Source: Thermoplasmatota archaeon
Lineage (GTDB): Bacteria; Pseudomonadota; Gammaproteobacteria; Burkholderiales; Thiobacillaceae
Direction: 5' to 3'
Assembly: GCA_023475455.1 (NCBI GenBank)
Contig: JAMCVR010000016.1
Location: 10,166-24,513, forward strand
Length of the DNA: 14,348 nt
In this document: in pieces, positions 1-8,842 of the stretch
Layout: the number at the start of each line of letters is the position of its first letter
Numbering within the stretch: the stretch's first letter is position 1
Program-made: the position numbers and the translations under genes
Notes under the pieces: generated by a model
The model's database searches: none
What the model was told of the DNA's origin: nothing
Seen by the model: the letters and a program-made list of their open reading frames with translations, nothing else

Positions 1-2
1 GT

Positions 3-778
3 TTTCTCCTCAGTGCCGGTGTGGCAACCCTCATGTCTGGCGGGGCCGTTTCGGCCCATGCGGCACAAAGGGTGTCGGCACGAGGCGTTTTCTATGATCC
101 CAGGCGGCCAGTCCGATCGGGAAAACGATCGGCCACGAGCTTTTCAGGACGATCGGTTGTCCCGGTCGGGGGCTTCTGGATCAGCCCTGTCCGCTTCCCA
201 AGGAAGCGGACACCGACGGTGACGGCGTCGTCGATGGCAAAGACACGTGCCCCGGCACACCGGCCGGACGCAAGGTGAACGCCGACGGATGCGAACTGGA
301 CAGCGACGGCGACGGGATCGTGGACGGCGACGACAAGCGTCCCACGGTGTATGCCAAAATCCCGGACGGCTGCCCCGCTGCCGCCGCCGCACCGGTCGAG
401 CCCCCGCGCTCGCGCCCGTCCCCAAGCCGCAGCCCGCGCCGGCGCCCGCGTCCAACCGGCTTGTACTGGACGACGTCAACTTCGGCTACGATAAGGCCAC
501 CTTGCGGCCGGAAGCCCGTGCCAAACTCGACGAGGCGGCAGCAAGCCTGAAGGCGTGGGGCGACGGCAAGGTGGAAGTTGCGGGCCACACCGATAGCCGA
601 GGGACCGAAGCCTACAACATGAGGCTGTCGCTCCGCCGCGCCGAATCGGTGCGCAATTATCTGATCACCAAGGGATCCCGCCCGACCGCCTGGTGACCAG
701 GGGCTACGGCGAATCCCGGCCGATCGCCGATAACTCGACAACAGAAGGCCGCTTCCACAACCGTCGGGTCGAATTGCA
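3..778 (+). pseudogene. OmpA-family outer-membrane protein, first copy, 5'-truncated by window edge and frameshifted
   Basis: The start lies before the window. Frame 3 opens with a hydrophobic stretch ending SAHAA (about 54-68), a good signal peptidase I site. Further on (209-390) come two TSP3-like acidic calcium-binding repeats (DTDGDGVVDG, DSDGDGIVDG). These are followed by a Pro/Ala linker and an OmpA C-terminal peptidoglycan-binding domain (FGYDKATLRPEA, GHTDSRGTEAYN). The pieces lie in different frames. A single added base repairs each of the breaks near 197-201 (CCC run), near 410-414 (CCCCC run) and near 671-674 (GGG run). Only about 50 codons separate the signal cleavage site from the TSP3 repeats, so most of an eight-strand barrel is absent. 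The second repeat reads DDKRP where DKCP is usual in such repeats, so a cysteine has become arginine. The reading frame then runs into copy 2 without a native stop. Family assignment is firm; functionality is doubtful. Confidence 0.8.
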
Positions 779-1428
779 GCCACGAGCTTTTCAGGACGAT
801 CGGTTGTCCCGGTCGGGGGCTTCTGGATCAACCCTGTCCGCTTCCCAAGGAAGCGGACACCGACGGTGACGGCGTCGTCGATGGCAAAGACACGTGCCCC
901 GGCACACCGGCCGGACGCAAGGTGAACGCCGACGGATGCGAACTGGACAGCGACGGCGACGGGATCGTGGACGGCGACGACAAGCGTCCCACGGTGTATG
1001 CCAAAATCCCGGACGGCTGCCCCGCTGCCGCCGCCGCACCGGTCGAGCCCCCGCGCTCGCGCCCGTCCCCAAGCCGCAGCCCGCGCCGGCGCCCGCGTCC
1101 AACCGGCTTGTACTGGACGACGTCAACTTCGGCTACGATAAGGCCACCTTGCGGCCGGAAGCCCGTGCCAAACTCGACGAGGCGGCAGCAAGCCTGAAGG
1201 CGTGGGGCGACGGCAAGGTGGAAGTTGCGGGCCACACCGATAGCCGAGGGACCGAAGCCTACAACATGAGGCTGTCGCTCCGCCGCGCCGAATCGGTGCG
1301 CAATTATCTGATCACCAAGGGATCCCGCCCGACCGCCTGGTGACCAGGGGCTACGGCGAATCCCGGCCGATCGCCGATAACTCGACAACAGAAGGCCGCT
1401 TCCACAACCGTCGGGTCGAATTGCAGCC
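132..1428. repeat. Direct tandem duplication 1 (647-bp unit, ompA region)
   Basis: Copy 1 begins at 132 and copy 2 at 779, with a constant offset of 647. By eye the copies differ only at 184 (G) versus 831 (A). The total span is two units plus 3 bp, because GCC is shared at the left edge (132-134), the junction (779-781) and the right edge (1426-1428). The flanking bases differ on both sides, so the limits are sharp. The unit holds the TSP3 repeats and OmpA C-terminal domain of one broken gene, without its signal peptide or the last codons. No transposase or terminal inverted repeat is visible. It may be an uncollapsed contig overlap or a real duplication. Confidence 0.97.
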
Positions 1429-1438
1429 GCAAAAGTAG
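779..1438 (+). pseudogene. OmpA-family protein, second tandem copy (no signal peptide), with the native 3' end
   Basis: This repeats the TSP3 repeats, Pro/Ala linker and OmpA C-terminal domain of the first copy, and alone keeps the natural end: after frame repair the protein finishes VELQPQK with TAG at 1436-1438. The OmpA_C signature runs from VNFGYDKATL through GHTDSRGTEAYN to GRFHNRRVEL, the part that binds diaminopimelate of peptidoglycan in this family. The same three frame breaks are present at the same places as in copy 1 (near 844, 1057 and 1318), each in a short homopolymer. They therefore either predate the duplication or come from the same underlying reads. There is no start codon, ribosome site or signal peptide at 779, so on its own it is a fragment. 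Joining the upstream signal sequence (1-131) to this copy gives the likely unduplicated gene. Confidence 0.8.
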
Positions 1439-1508
1439 GTGGGTTCGCCCTGTACGGGAGCGTCGGTTCTTGTAGGGACGGGCTGTTGTAGCGATAGTGC
1501 TGTCGAAC

Positions 1509-1536
1509 AAAAAAGCAACCCGCGGGTTGCTTTTTT
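1509..1536. terminator. Rho-independent terminator after the ompA-like gene
   Basis: A perfect inverted repeat: AAAAAAGCAACCC (1509-1521) pairs with GGGTTGCTTTTTT (1524-1536) around a very tight CG-rich tip. The A-run on one side and T-run on the other make it potentially bidirectional. It lies about 70 bp after the ompA-like stop. The rest of the 1439-1634 gap shows no other clear feature, and I could not place a convincing promoter for the next gene. Confidence 0.9.
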
Positions 1537-1634
1537 CATGGCTGGATGGTGCGCGTAGGGTGTGATTAAATTTTCCGCCATAAGCGTCGTAAATGGGGTC
1601 ATGGATTTTCAATAGAAAGTGGGAGGGCATGAAG

Positions 1635-2432
1635 ATGAAAAGGCGAGATTTTCTGGCAGGACTGACCCTGCTCCCGGTGATTCCACTGATTGCGCATGCC
1701 AGCGACCAGAAGCTGAGGATCGGCATATTTCCGGGTACCGGGACTTCCGACATGCTGCGGGAGGATTTGCGCGCGGCGACAAAATCTTTTGCCCAGGCCA
1801 TTGCGGGCGCCATTGGGCGGGAGCCCCGGTTGACGATATTCACGACCCTGAAAAGCATCAACCGCTCGCTGGAGGATGGTCGGCTGGATGTTTACTTCGC
1901 CCCCCCGACGGTGGCGGTCTCGGCGCTCGACAAGGGGTATGTCCCGATAGCCCGGGTGAAGGACATGATCAACATCGTGCTGGTTCGCCGCAAGGGCGCA
2001 AAGGTGGCGAGCGTCGCGCTGGCCGAAAAGGAGTCCCTGCCGGACGTTCTGAGCCGCTATGTGCTCAAGAGCAAGAATGAGAATGTGAAAATCTTTAATC
2101 TGAAGGCGCAGGAAGACGTGATTCTGGCGATGGAGCGCAATTACGCGCAAGCCGGCAGCCTGGGCGCAAAGATTGCCAAGGGCCTGATTGAGAAGGGTAA
2201 TTACGAGGTCTGGTATCCCCTTCCTACTTCGCCGGGCTTCACCCTGGTGGCAAGCAATCAGTTGAGCGAAGCAGACAAGAAAAAGCTGAAAACGGCCGTC
2301 AGCACCATTAACCCGGCCGTGGTGAACGAGATGCAGAAAGTTTTTATTAGCAAGCTGGGGAGTTTCGTGGCCGACGACGGCACCGAATTCAAGACCCTCA
2401 AACAGGCAATGACAGCAGCGGGCTACCTCTGA
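1635..2432 (+). CDS. PhnD-like periplasmic substrate-binding protein with Tat-type signal
   Basis: A 265-residue protein of the phosphate/phosphite/phosphonate-type ABC transporter substrate-binding superfamily (COG3221-like). The N-terminus MKRRDFLAGLTLLPVIPLIAHA has a twin-arginine motif (RRDFL, residues 3-7), a hydrophobic core and an AHA cleavage site near residue 22, so export by Tat is likely. The mature part starts LRIGIFPGTGTSDM and contains GRLDVYFAPPTVAVSALDKG, typical of the ligand cleft of these proteins. I chose ATG 1635 because GGGAGG at 1621-1626 lies 8 nt upstream; ATG 1629 and 1593 are in-frame alternatives. No permease or ATPase gene lies beside it, so the ligand is unknown and it may act with distant transporter genes or as a sensor partner. 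The last nine codons are duplicated out of frame at 3097 onward. The fold is reasonably sure, the ligand is not. Confidence 0.75.
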   Translation: MKRRDFLAGLTLLPVIPLIAHASDQKLRIGIFPGTGTSDMLREDLRAATKSFAQAIAGAIGREPRLTIFTTLKSINRSLEDGRLDVYFAPPTVAVSALDKGYVPIARVKDMINIVLVRRKGAKVASVALAEKESLPDVLSRYVLKSKNENVKIFNLKAQEDVILAMERNYAQAGSLGAKIAKGLIEKGNYEVWYPLPTSPGFTLVASNQLSEADKKKLKTAVSTINPAVVNEMQKVFISKLGSFVADDGTEFKTLKQAMTAAGYL

Positions 2433-2530
2433 ATTCCTTCAGCGGGAATGACGAGGCCAATGACGTAACCCAGGGCGTATTCCAAAACACGCCTCGTTAG
2501 CCCGCAGGTCCGCCCCCATGTCCCCAACCC

Positions 2531-2560
2531 AAAAAAGGCAGCCTGACGGTTGCCTTTTTT
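2531..2560 (+). terminator. Rho-independent terminator after the PhnD-like gene (copy 1)
   Basis: The stem AAAAAAGGCAGCC (2531-2543) pairs with GGTTGCCTTTTTT (2548-2560) around a TGAC loop, with one G-U pair, and ends in six T. It lies about 100 bp after the PhnD-like stop and before glmU, so glmU should have its own promoter. Confidence 0.88.
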
Positions 2561-2648
2561 CATAGGGACGCCCGCAAGCAGGCTTTATACTTGGCGCGCG
2601 TCTTGCTCATCCGTTTTGCCGATGCGGCTCATCATCCAACAGACACGA

Positions 2649-3191
2649 ATGCAATCCAATCTTGAAATTCTGATACTTGCAGCGGGAAAGGGCACCCGGA
2701 TGCGCTCGGACCTGCCCAAGGTGCTGCACAAGCTGGCGGGCAAACCCCTGCTCGGGCATGTGGTGGATACGGCCCATGCGCTCGGCGCAGCGCAGATCTG
2801 CGTGGTGTATGGTTTTGGCGGTGAGGCGGTACCGCAGGCGCTGGCCGACGACAGGCTGACGTTCGTGCTTCAGGCCGAACAGCGCGGCACTGGGCATGCG
2901 GTGAAGCAGGCGTTGCCGCGGCTTTCGGATGACGGCGTGTCGCTGGTGCTGTACGGCGACGTGCCGCTGACCCATGTTGCGACCTTGCGGCCCCTGGTAG
3001 CAGCGGCGCAGGCAGGCAGGCTGGGGCTCTTGACCGTCAATCTGGCGCATCCGGATGGCTATGGGCGCATCGTGCGCGAAAACGGCAAGGTCACGCGCAA
3101 TGACAGCAGCGGGCTACCTCTGAATTCCTTCAGCGGGAATGACGAGGCCAATGACGTAACCCAGGGCGTATTCCAAAACACGCCTCGTTAG
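2649..3191 (+). pseudogene. 3'-truncated extra copy of glmU (fragment)
   Basis: This open frame encodes GlmU residues 1-150, identical to the intact gene, including the nucleotidyltransferase signature [24 protein letters not shown] and YGDVPL. At the duplication junction (3097-3099) it switches into out-of-frame sequence from the PhnD-like gene's end and stops at 3189-3191 after 30 unrelated residues. It lacks the rest of the uridylyltransferase domain and the whole acetyltransferase domain, so a functional enzyme is very unlikely. The terminator copy at 3222-3251 follows it. If the duplication is real, a 180-residue truncated peptide could be made from a duplicated glmU leader; if it is an assembly artefact, this feature does not exist. 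Confidence 0.85.
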
Positions 3192-3221
3192 CCCGCAGGT
3201 CCGCCCCCATGTCCCCAACCC

Positions 3222-3251
3222 AAAAAAGGCAGCCTGACGGTTGCCTTTTTT
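3222..3251 (+). terminator. Rho-independent terminator (copy 2), just upstream of intact glmU
   Basis: An exact repeat of the hairpin and T-run at 2531-2560, carried by the 691-bp duplication. In this copy it follows the truncated glmU fragment and precedes the intact glmU start by about 90 bp. Confidence 0.85.
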
Positions 3252-3276
3252 CATAGGGACGCCCGCAAGCAGGCTT

Positions 3277-3282
3277 TATACT
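3277..3282 (+). promoter_or_regulatory. Possible -10 element for glmU
   Basis: TATACT lies about 58 bp before the glmU ATG and downstream of the terminator, where a promoter is expected. I see no good -35 hexamer at 16-18 bp, so this is weak. The same hexamer occurs in copy 1 at 2586-2591. Confidence 0.25.
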
Positions 3283-3339
3283 TGGCGCGCGTCTTGCTCA
3301 TCCGTTTTGCCGATGCGGCTCATCATCCAACAGACACGA

Positions 3340-4713
3340 ATGCAATCCAATCTTGAAATTCTGATACTTGCAGCGGGAAAGGGCACCCGGATGCGCTCGG
3401 ACCTGCCCAAGGTGCTGCACAAGCTGGCGGGCAAACCCCTGCTCGGGCATGTGGTGGATACGGCCCATGCGCTCGGCGCAGCGCAGATCTGCGTGGTGTA
3501 TGGTTTTGGCGGTGAGGCGGTACCGCAGGCGCTGGCCGACGACAGGCTGACGTTCGTGCTTCAGGCCGAACAGCGCGGCACTGGGCATGCGGTGAAGCAG
3601 GCGTTGCCGCGGCTTTCGGATGACGGCGTGTCGCTGGTGCTGTACGGCGACGTGCCGCTGACCCATGTTGCGACCTTGCGGCCCCTGGTAGCAGCGGCGC
3701 AGGCAGGCAGGCTGGGGCTCTTGACCGTCAATCTGGCGCATCCGGATGGCTATGGGCGCATCGTGCGCGAAAACGGCAAGGTCACGCGCATCGTCGAGCA
3801 CAAGGACGCGACGCCTGCCGAGCGTGCGATCCAGGAAGTCAACACCGGCATCCTGGCGGTGGCGACGCGCCGCCTGAAGCGGTGGATAGGCGAACTGAAA
3901 AATGACAACGCGCAGGGCGAATACTATCTGACCGACATCATCGCGCTGGCGGTGAGCGACGGAGTGGAAGTGGACACTTACCAGCCTGCATTCGAGTGGG
4001 AAGTGCTGGGCGTGAACAGCAAGGCGCAACTGGCCGAGCTTGAGCGCATCCACCAGAGCGAAATCGCGCAGGCGCTGCTCGATGCCGGGGTGACCCTGCT
4101 GGACCCGGCGCGGCTCGACGTGCGAGGCTCGCTGAACTGCGGCCGCGACGTCGTCATCGACGTCAACTGCGTATTCGAGGGCCGCGTGGAACTGGGCGAC
4201 GGCGTGCAAGTGGGCGCCCACTGCGTGCTGCGCAATGCGATCGTGGCGGCGGGCACGCGCATCGACGCCTTCACCCTGCTCGACGACGCCGAGATCGGCG
4301 AAGCCAACCGGCTGGGGCCGTTCTCGCGCATCCGCCCCGGCACCCGGCTGGCGCGCGACGTTCACGTCGGCAACTTCGTCGAAATCAAGAATAGCCAGAT
4401 CGACGACGGTTCCAAGATCAATCATCTGTCCTACGTCGGCGACACCACCATGGGCAAGCAGGTCAACATCGGCGCCGGCACCATCACCTGCAATTACGAC
4501 GGCGCCAACAAGCACCGCACGGTGATCGAGGACGAGGTCTTCGTCGGCTCCGACACCCAGCTCATCGCGCCGGTCACCGTCGGCCGCGGCGCCACCCTGG
4601 GCGCCGGCACCACGCTGACGAAAGACGCGCCCGCCGGCGAGCTCACCCTGTCGCGGGCAAAGCAGCTCACCATAAACGGCTGGAAGCGGCCGGTGAAGAA
4701 GCGTGAGGGGTGA
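3340..4713 (+). CDS. glmU: Bifunctional UDP-GlcNAc pyrophosphorylase / glucosamine-1-phosphate N-acetyltransferase
   Basis: GlmU acetylates glucosamine-1-phosphate and then joins it to UTP, giving UDP-N-acetylglucosamine for peptidoglycan and LPS. The protein has 457 residues, close to the 456 of E. coli GlmU. Residues 1-230 form the uridylyltransferase: [20 protein letters not shown] (10-29), then GTGHA and YGDVPL. From about 250 to the end runs the left-handed beta-helix of hexapeptide repeats, with NHLSYVGD around His362 (the catalytic-base position of this family) and [14 protein letters not shown] chose ATG 3340 because homology begins at [15 protein letters not shown]; an in-frame extension back to TTG 3241 crosses the terminator T-run and is unlikely. 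No strong Shine-Dalgarno is visible. The last codons (KKREG) lie inside a TGAGGGG heptad repeat. glmS follows 127 bp downstream. Confidence 0.97.
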   Translation: MQSNLEILILAAGKGTRMRSDLPKVLHKLAGKPLLGHVVDTAHALGAAQICVVYGFGGEAVPQALADDRLTFVLQAEQRGTGHAVKQALPRLSDDGVSLVLYGDVPLTHVATLRPLVAAAQAGRLGLLTVNLAHPDGYGRIVRENGKVTRIVEHKDATPAERAIQEVNTGILAVATRRLKRWIGELKNDNAQGEYYLTDIIALAVSDGVEVDTYQPAFEWEVLGVNSKAQLAELERIHQSEIAQALLDAGVTLLDPARLDVRGSLNCGRDVVIDVNCVFEGRVELGDGVQVGAHCVLRNAIVAAGTRIDAFTLLDDAEIGEANRLGPFSRIRPGTRLARDVHVGNFVEIKNSQIDDGSKINHLSYVGDTTMGKQVNIGAGTITCNYDGANKHRTVIEDEVFVGSDTQLIAPVTVGRGATLGAGTTLTKDAPAGELTLSRAKQLTINGWKRPVKKREG

Positions 4714-4824
4714 GGGGTGAGGCGTAAATAATGAGAGACTTGGATACTATGGAAAATCTAAACAAGCAAAATGGCGGCGGTTCGGCGCTAAACGCCTCAC
4801 CCCTCACCCCTCACCCCTCACCCC
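4701..4824. repeat. Inverted heptad repeats between glmU and glmS
   Basis: The left arm (4701-4725) is built of GTGAGGG/GTGAGGC-type heptads and overlaps the end of glmU. The right arm (4792-4824) carries the complement, CCTCACC-type heptads, with one extra unit. A 23-bp stretch (4703-4725 and 4792-4814) is perfectly complementary around a 66-nt, less GC-rich loop. The mRNA could form a long hairpin with the right arm ending 16 nt before the glmS ATG, so it may affect glmS translation, mRNA stability or glmU/glmS processing. The loop contains no obvious gene. It could also be a dispersed intergenic repeat family. Confidence 0.9.
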
Positions 4825-4840
4825 AAGCGGAGCGTTGACC

Positions 4841-6670
<1,830 letters not shown>

Positions 6671-6694
6671 GGCGGGAAGAAATCTCCGTCATTC

Positions 6695-6751
6695 ACAAAG
6701 AGGACACGGAGGGAAAATTTTCCTCCGTGTCCTCTTTGTTAAGCGCTTTTT
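6695..6751 (+). terminator. Strong 18-bp hairpin after glmS (likely terminator)
   Basis: ACAAAGAGGACACGGAGG (6695-6712) pairs perfectly with its complement at 6722-6739 around a 9-nt loop, and a run of five T follows at 6747-6751. It lies 24 bp after the glmS stop, between convergent genes. The T-run is 7 nt beyond the stem, so it is not textbook. The long perfect palindrome looks like a dispersed repeat I associate from memory with environmental proteobacterial genomes. A smaller inverted repeat (TAAGCGCT at 6740-6747 and AGCGCTTA at 6774-6781) sits beside it. Confidence 0.75.
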
Positions 6752-6807
6752 CCCGATGACGCCGGGCGATGCCAGCGCTTAATGCCGCGCCGTGCCTTAA
6801 AAGCGGC

Positions 6808-7440
6808 TCAATGCCGCTTCCTGTCTTCCTTCAGCGCCAGGGTGGCGACCTGGACGCGGTTGCGCAAGCCGAGCTTTTCCATGATGTTGCGCAGGTGGTT
6901 GCGCACGGTGTTTTCCGACAGGGTCATCTTGTAGGCGATGGCCTTGTTCGACAGCCCTTCCTTCACGTGGTCGACGATTTCCATTTCGCGCGCGGTCAGC
7001 GCCGACAGCGCGCTGTTGTTGAGTTCGCCGCGCGCCATCTTCTGCATGATGTTGAGCGGGAAGCTGCTCTGGCCGTCGCACACGCTGCGGATCGCCGCCA
7101 GCACCTGGTCGGGCTCGCTGGACTTGATGACGTAGCCGTCGACGCCGGACGAAATCGCCTCGGAGATTTCCTCGTCGGAATCGGCAATGGTGAGCATGAT
7201 GACCTTGATGCCGAGGTCGCGCAGGTCGGACACCAGGTCGAGGCCGTCGGCATCGGGCAGCGAGCGGTCGAGCAGCGCGGCATCGGCGCGGTTGCCCGCC
7301 GCCAGCCAGGCGCGCAGTTCGGCGGCGTTGGCCAGTTGCGCGGTGAGCGTGAGATCCGGCTCCTGCTCGATGTAGCCCGCCACGCCCATGCGAAGCAAGG
7401 GGTGATCGTCGATGAGGATGATGTTCAAGGGGCTTGGCAT
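6808..7440 (-). CDS. NarL/FixJ-type two-component response regulator
   Basis: A 210-residue regulator with an N-terminal receiver domain (about 5-118) and a C-terminal LuxR/GerE helix-turn-helix (about 145-205). The acidic pocket is D11-D12, the phosphoacceptor is D58 in LLDRSLPDADG, and the conserved switch Thr84 and Lys106 are present. The HTH reads LTAREMEIVDHVKEGLSNKA then SENTVRNHLRNIMEKL, typical of DNA-binding regulators. GGAG lies 7 nt before the ATG (7440). No histidine kinase lies in the window, so the signal and targets are unknown. It is the last gene of the minus-strand series, 30 bp after an SDR 3' end, and converges with glmS. Its receiver-coding part is duplicated upstream at 7680-8039. 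Confidence 0.93.
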   Translation of the reverse strand: MPSPLNIILIDDHPLLRMGVAGYIEQEPDLTLTAQLANAAELRAWLAAGNRADAALLDRSLPDADGLDLVSDLRDLGIKVIMLTIADSDEEISEAISSGVDGYVIKSSEPDQVLAAIRSVCDGQSSFPLNIMQKMARGELNNSALSALTAREMEIVDHVKEGLSNKAIAYKMTLSENTVRNHLRNIMEKLGLRNRVQVATLALKEDRKRH

Positions 7441-7470
7441 TGCTTCTCCGCTGAATTTTTGTAACGCCGA

Positions 7471-7683
7471 TTAAGTCGGCAGACCGCGCGGCTTGCGCGG
7501 CGCTTTCTCGAATACCGCATCATAGACCGGAATGGGCAGCCATTTCAGCACGCGCGCCGCCCACGCCATCTGCCAGGGAATGACCGTATAGGCACGCCGC
7601 CGCGCAATGCAGCGCGCCACTTTGGCGGCAGCGGTTGCTGCCGTCATCCGGAACGGCATGGCATATGGATTGACCTGCGTCAT
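7471..7683 (-). pseudogene. 3' fragment of the SDR gene
   Basis: The open frame gives 70 residues identical to the C-terminus of the SDR at 8070-8837, from MTQVNPYAMPF to APRKPRGLPT. It lacks the Rossmann nucleotide-binding motif and the catalytic YSASK, so it is a duplication remnant. Its first Met is an internal one of the full gene. The ATG overlaps the TGA that ends the upstream receiver fragment (ATGA), which could allow coupled translation if the arrangement is real. Confidence 0.85.
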
Positions 7684-8039
7684 CGGCGGATCGCCGCCAG
7701 CACCTGGTCGGGCTCGCTGGACTTGATGACGTAGCCGTCGACGCCGGACGAAATCGCCTCGGAGATTTCCTCGTCGGAATCGGCAATGGTGAGCATGATG
7801 ACCTTGATGCCGAGGTCGCGCAGGTCGGACACCAGGTCGAGGCCGTCGGCATCGGGCAGCGAGCGGTCGAGCAGCGCGGCATCGGCGCGGTTGCCCGCCG
7901 CCAGCCAGGCGCGCAGTTCGGCGGCGTTGGCCAGTTGCGCGGTGAGCGTGAGATCCGGCTCCTGCTCGATGTAGCCCGCCACGCCCATGCGAAGCAAGGG
8001 GTGATCGTCGATGAGGATGATGTTCAAGGGGCTTGGCAT
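7680..8039 (-). pseudogene. Duplicated 5' part of the response regulator (receiver domain only)
   Basis: This encodes 119 residues: the first 118 match the intact regulator, and the duplication junction then adds one Arg before a stop. The whole receiver fold, including D11, D12, D58, T84 and K106, is kept and the DNA-binding HTH is missing. It also has the same ribosome site (GGAG, 7 nt) as the full gene. If real, it would be a single-domain receiver able to compete for phosphate with the full regulator. Because the duplication may be an artefact, I list it as a pseudogene. Confidence 0.8.
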
Positions 8040-8069
8040 TGCTTCTCCGCTGAATTTTTGTAACGCCGA

Positions 8070-8837
8070 TTAAGTCGGCAGACCGCGCGGCTTGCGCGGC
8101 GCTTTCTCGAATACCGCATCATAGACCGGAATGGGCAGCCATTTCAGCACGCGCGCCGCCCACGCCATCTGCCAGGGAATGACCGTATAGGCACGCCGCC
8201 GCGCAATGCAGCGCGCCACTTTGGCGGCAGCGGTTGCTGCCGTCATCCGGAACGGCATGGCATATGGATTGACCTGCGTCATCGGCGTGTCGATGTAGCC
8301 GGGCGCCACCGTGATCACATGGATGCCGCGCGCTTTCAGCTCCAGCCGCAACGCTTCGAGATAGGCGGTCGCCGCGGCCTTCGAGGCCGAATAGGCACCG
8401 CCACCCGGCAGCCCGCGCACCCCGGCCACGCTGGAAATGCCGCACAGCACGCCGCCGTTGGTCCGCATGGGGGCGATGAAGGGCTGAAAGGTATGCACCA
8501 GCCCCAGCACGTTGGCATCCATCACCGCGCGGAACACCGGTGTGTCCTCCGGGGCTTCGGTGAGCGTGCCGACGCTGATGCCCGCCGCCGCAATGACGAT
8601 GTCGGGCGGGCCGACGTCGTTCAAGAACGCTGCGGCCGCCGCCTGCATGGCAGCGGCGTCGCGCACGTCCGCCTGATACAACCGCGCATCCAGTCCGGCG
8701 GCGGTGTCCCGCAGGCCGTCGAGCCGGCGTCCGGCCAGCCCCAACTGCGCGCCCAATGCGCCGTAGTGCCGCGCGACTGCCGCGCCGAGACCGGAACTGG
8801 CGCCGGTGATGAAGATCTTGGGCGGAGTGGACGACAA
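8070..8837 (-). CDS. Short-chain dehydrogenase/reductase (SDR family)
   Basis: A 255-residue classical SDR. The NAD(P)-binding motif TGASSGLG is at 11-18 and AAAGIS at 83-88 replaces the usual NNAG. N109, S135/S136, and Y149 with K153 in YSASK form the catalytic set, and PG at 179-180 follows. It probably acts in the cytoplasm as an NAD(P)H-dependent oxidoreductase, and the substrate cannot be told. There is no ATG. TTG at 8837 is the best start, 5 bp after the dsbA stop, so translation is probably coupled to dsbA. A longer N-terminus is unlikely because the Rossmann fold already begins at residue 7. The response regulator follows 30 bp after this gene once the duplication is removed. Confidence 0.9.
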   Translation of the reverse strand: MSSTPPKIFITGASSGLGAAVARHYGALGAQLGLAGRRLDGLRDTAAGLDARLYQADVRDAAAMQAAAAAFLNDVGPPDIVIAAAGISVGTLTEAPEDTPVFRAVMDANVLGLVHTFQPFIAPMRTNGGVLCGISSVAGVRGLPGGGAYSASKAAATAYLEALRLELKARGIHVITVAPGYIDTPMTQVNPYAMPFRMTAATAAAKVARCIARRRAYTVIPWQMAWAARVLKWLPIPVYDAVFEKAPRKPRGLPT

Positions 8838-8842
8838 CAGGC

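Larger units (their letters stand above)
2406..3790. repeat. Direct tandem duplication 2 (691-bp unit, PhnD-like 3' end to glmU 5' part)
   Basis: Copy 1 starts at 2406 and copy 2 at 3097, with offset 691 and no mismatch noticed. Total length is two units plus 3 bp, with GCA shared at 2406-2408, 3097-3099 and 3788-3790. The unit carries the last nine codons of the PhnD-like gene, its terminator, the intergenic region and the first 150 codons of glmU. Neither gene is lost: the PhnD-like gene is whole at the left edge and glmU is whole from copy 2 onward. No mobile-element features border it. Confidence 0.97.
7087..8287. repeat. Direct tandem duplication 3 (599-bp unit, response regulator 5' part to SDR 3' part)
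   Basis: Copy 1 starts at 7087 and copy 2 at 7686, with offset 599 and no mismatch noticed. The span is two units plus 3 bp, with GCG shared at 7087-7089, 7686-7688 and 8285-8287. The unit contains the receiver-domain codons of the regulator, its ribosome site, the 30-bp intergenic gap and the last third of the SDR gene. The intact regulator uses copy 1 and the intact SDR uses copy 2. No mobile-element signature flanks it. Confidence 0.97.

Noticed and set aside
132..1428. Duplications considered as composite transposons or integrated elements
   Set aside because: No transposase, integrase, terminal inverted repeats or tRNA target site lies at any edge, and the units are made of the local genes themselves.
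3241..3339. N-terminal extension of GlmU from TTG 3241
   Set aside because: The start falls within the terminator hairpin and the extra residues show no resemblance to GlmU, whose conserved start is at 3340.
4701..4824. Heptad repeats considered as a CRISPR or other array
   Set aside because: The units are 7 bp with no spacers between them, and the two arms are inverted relative to each other.
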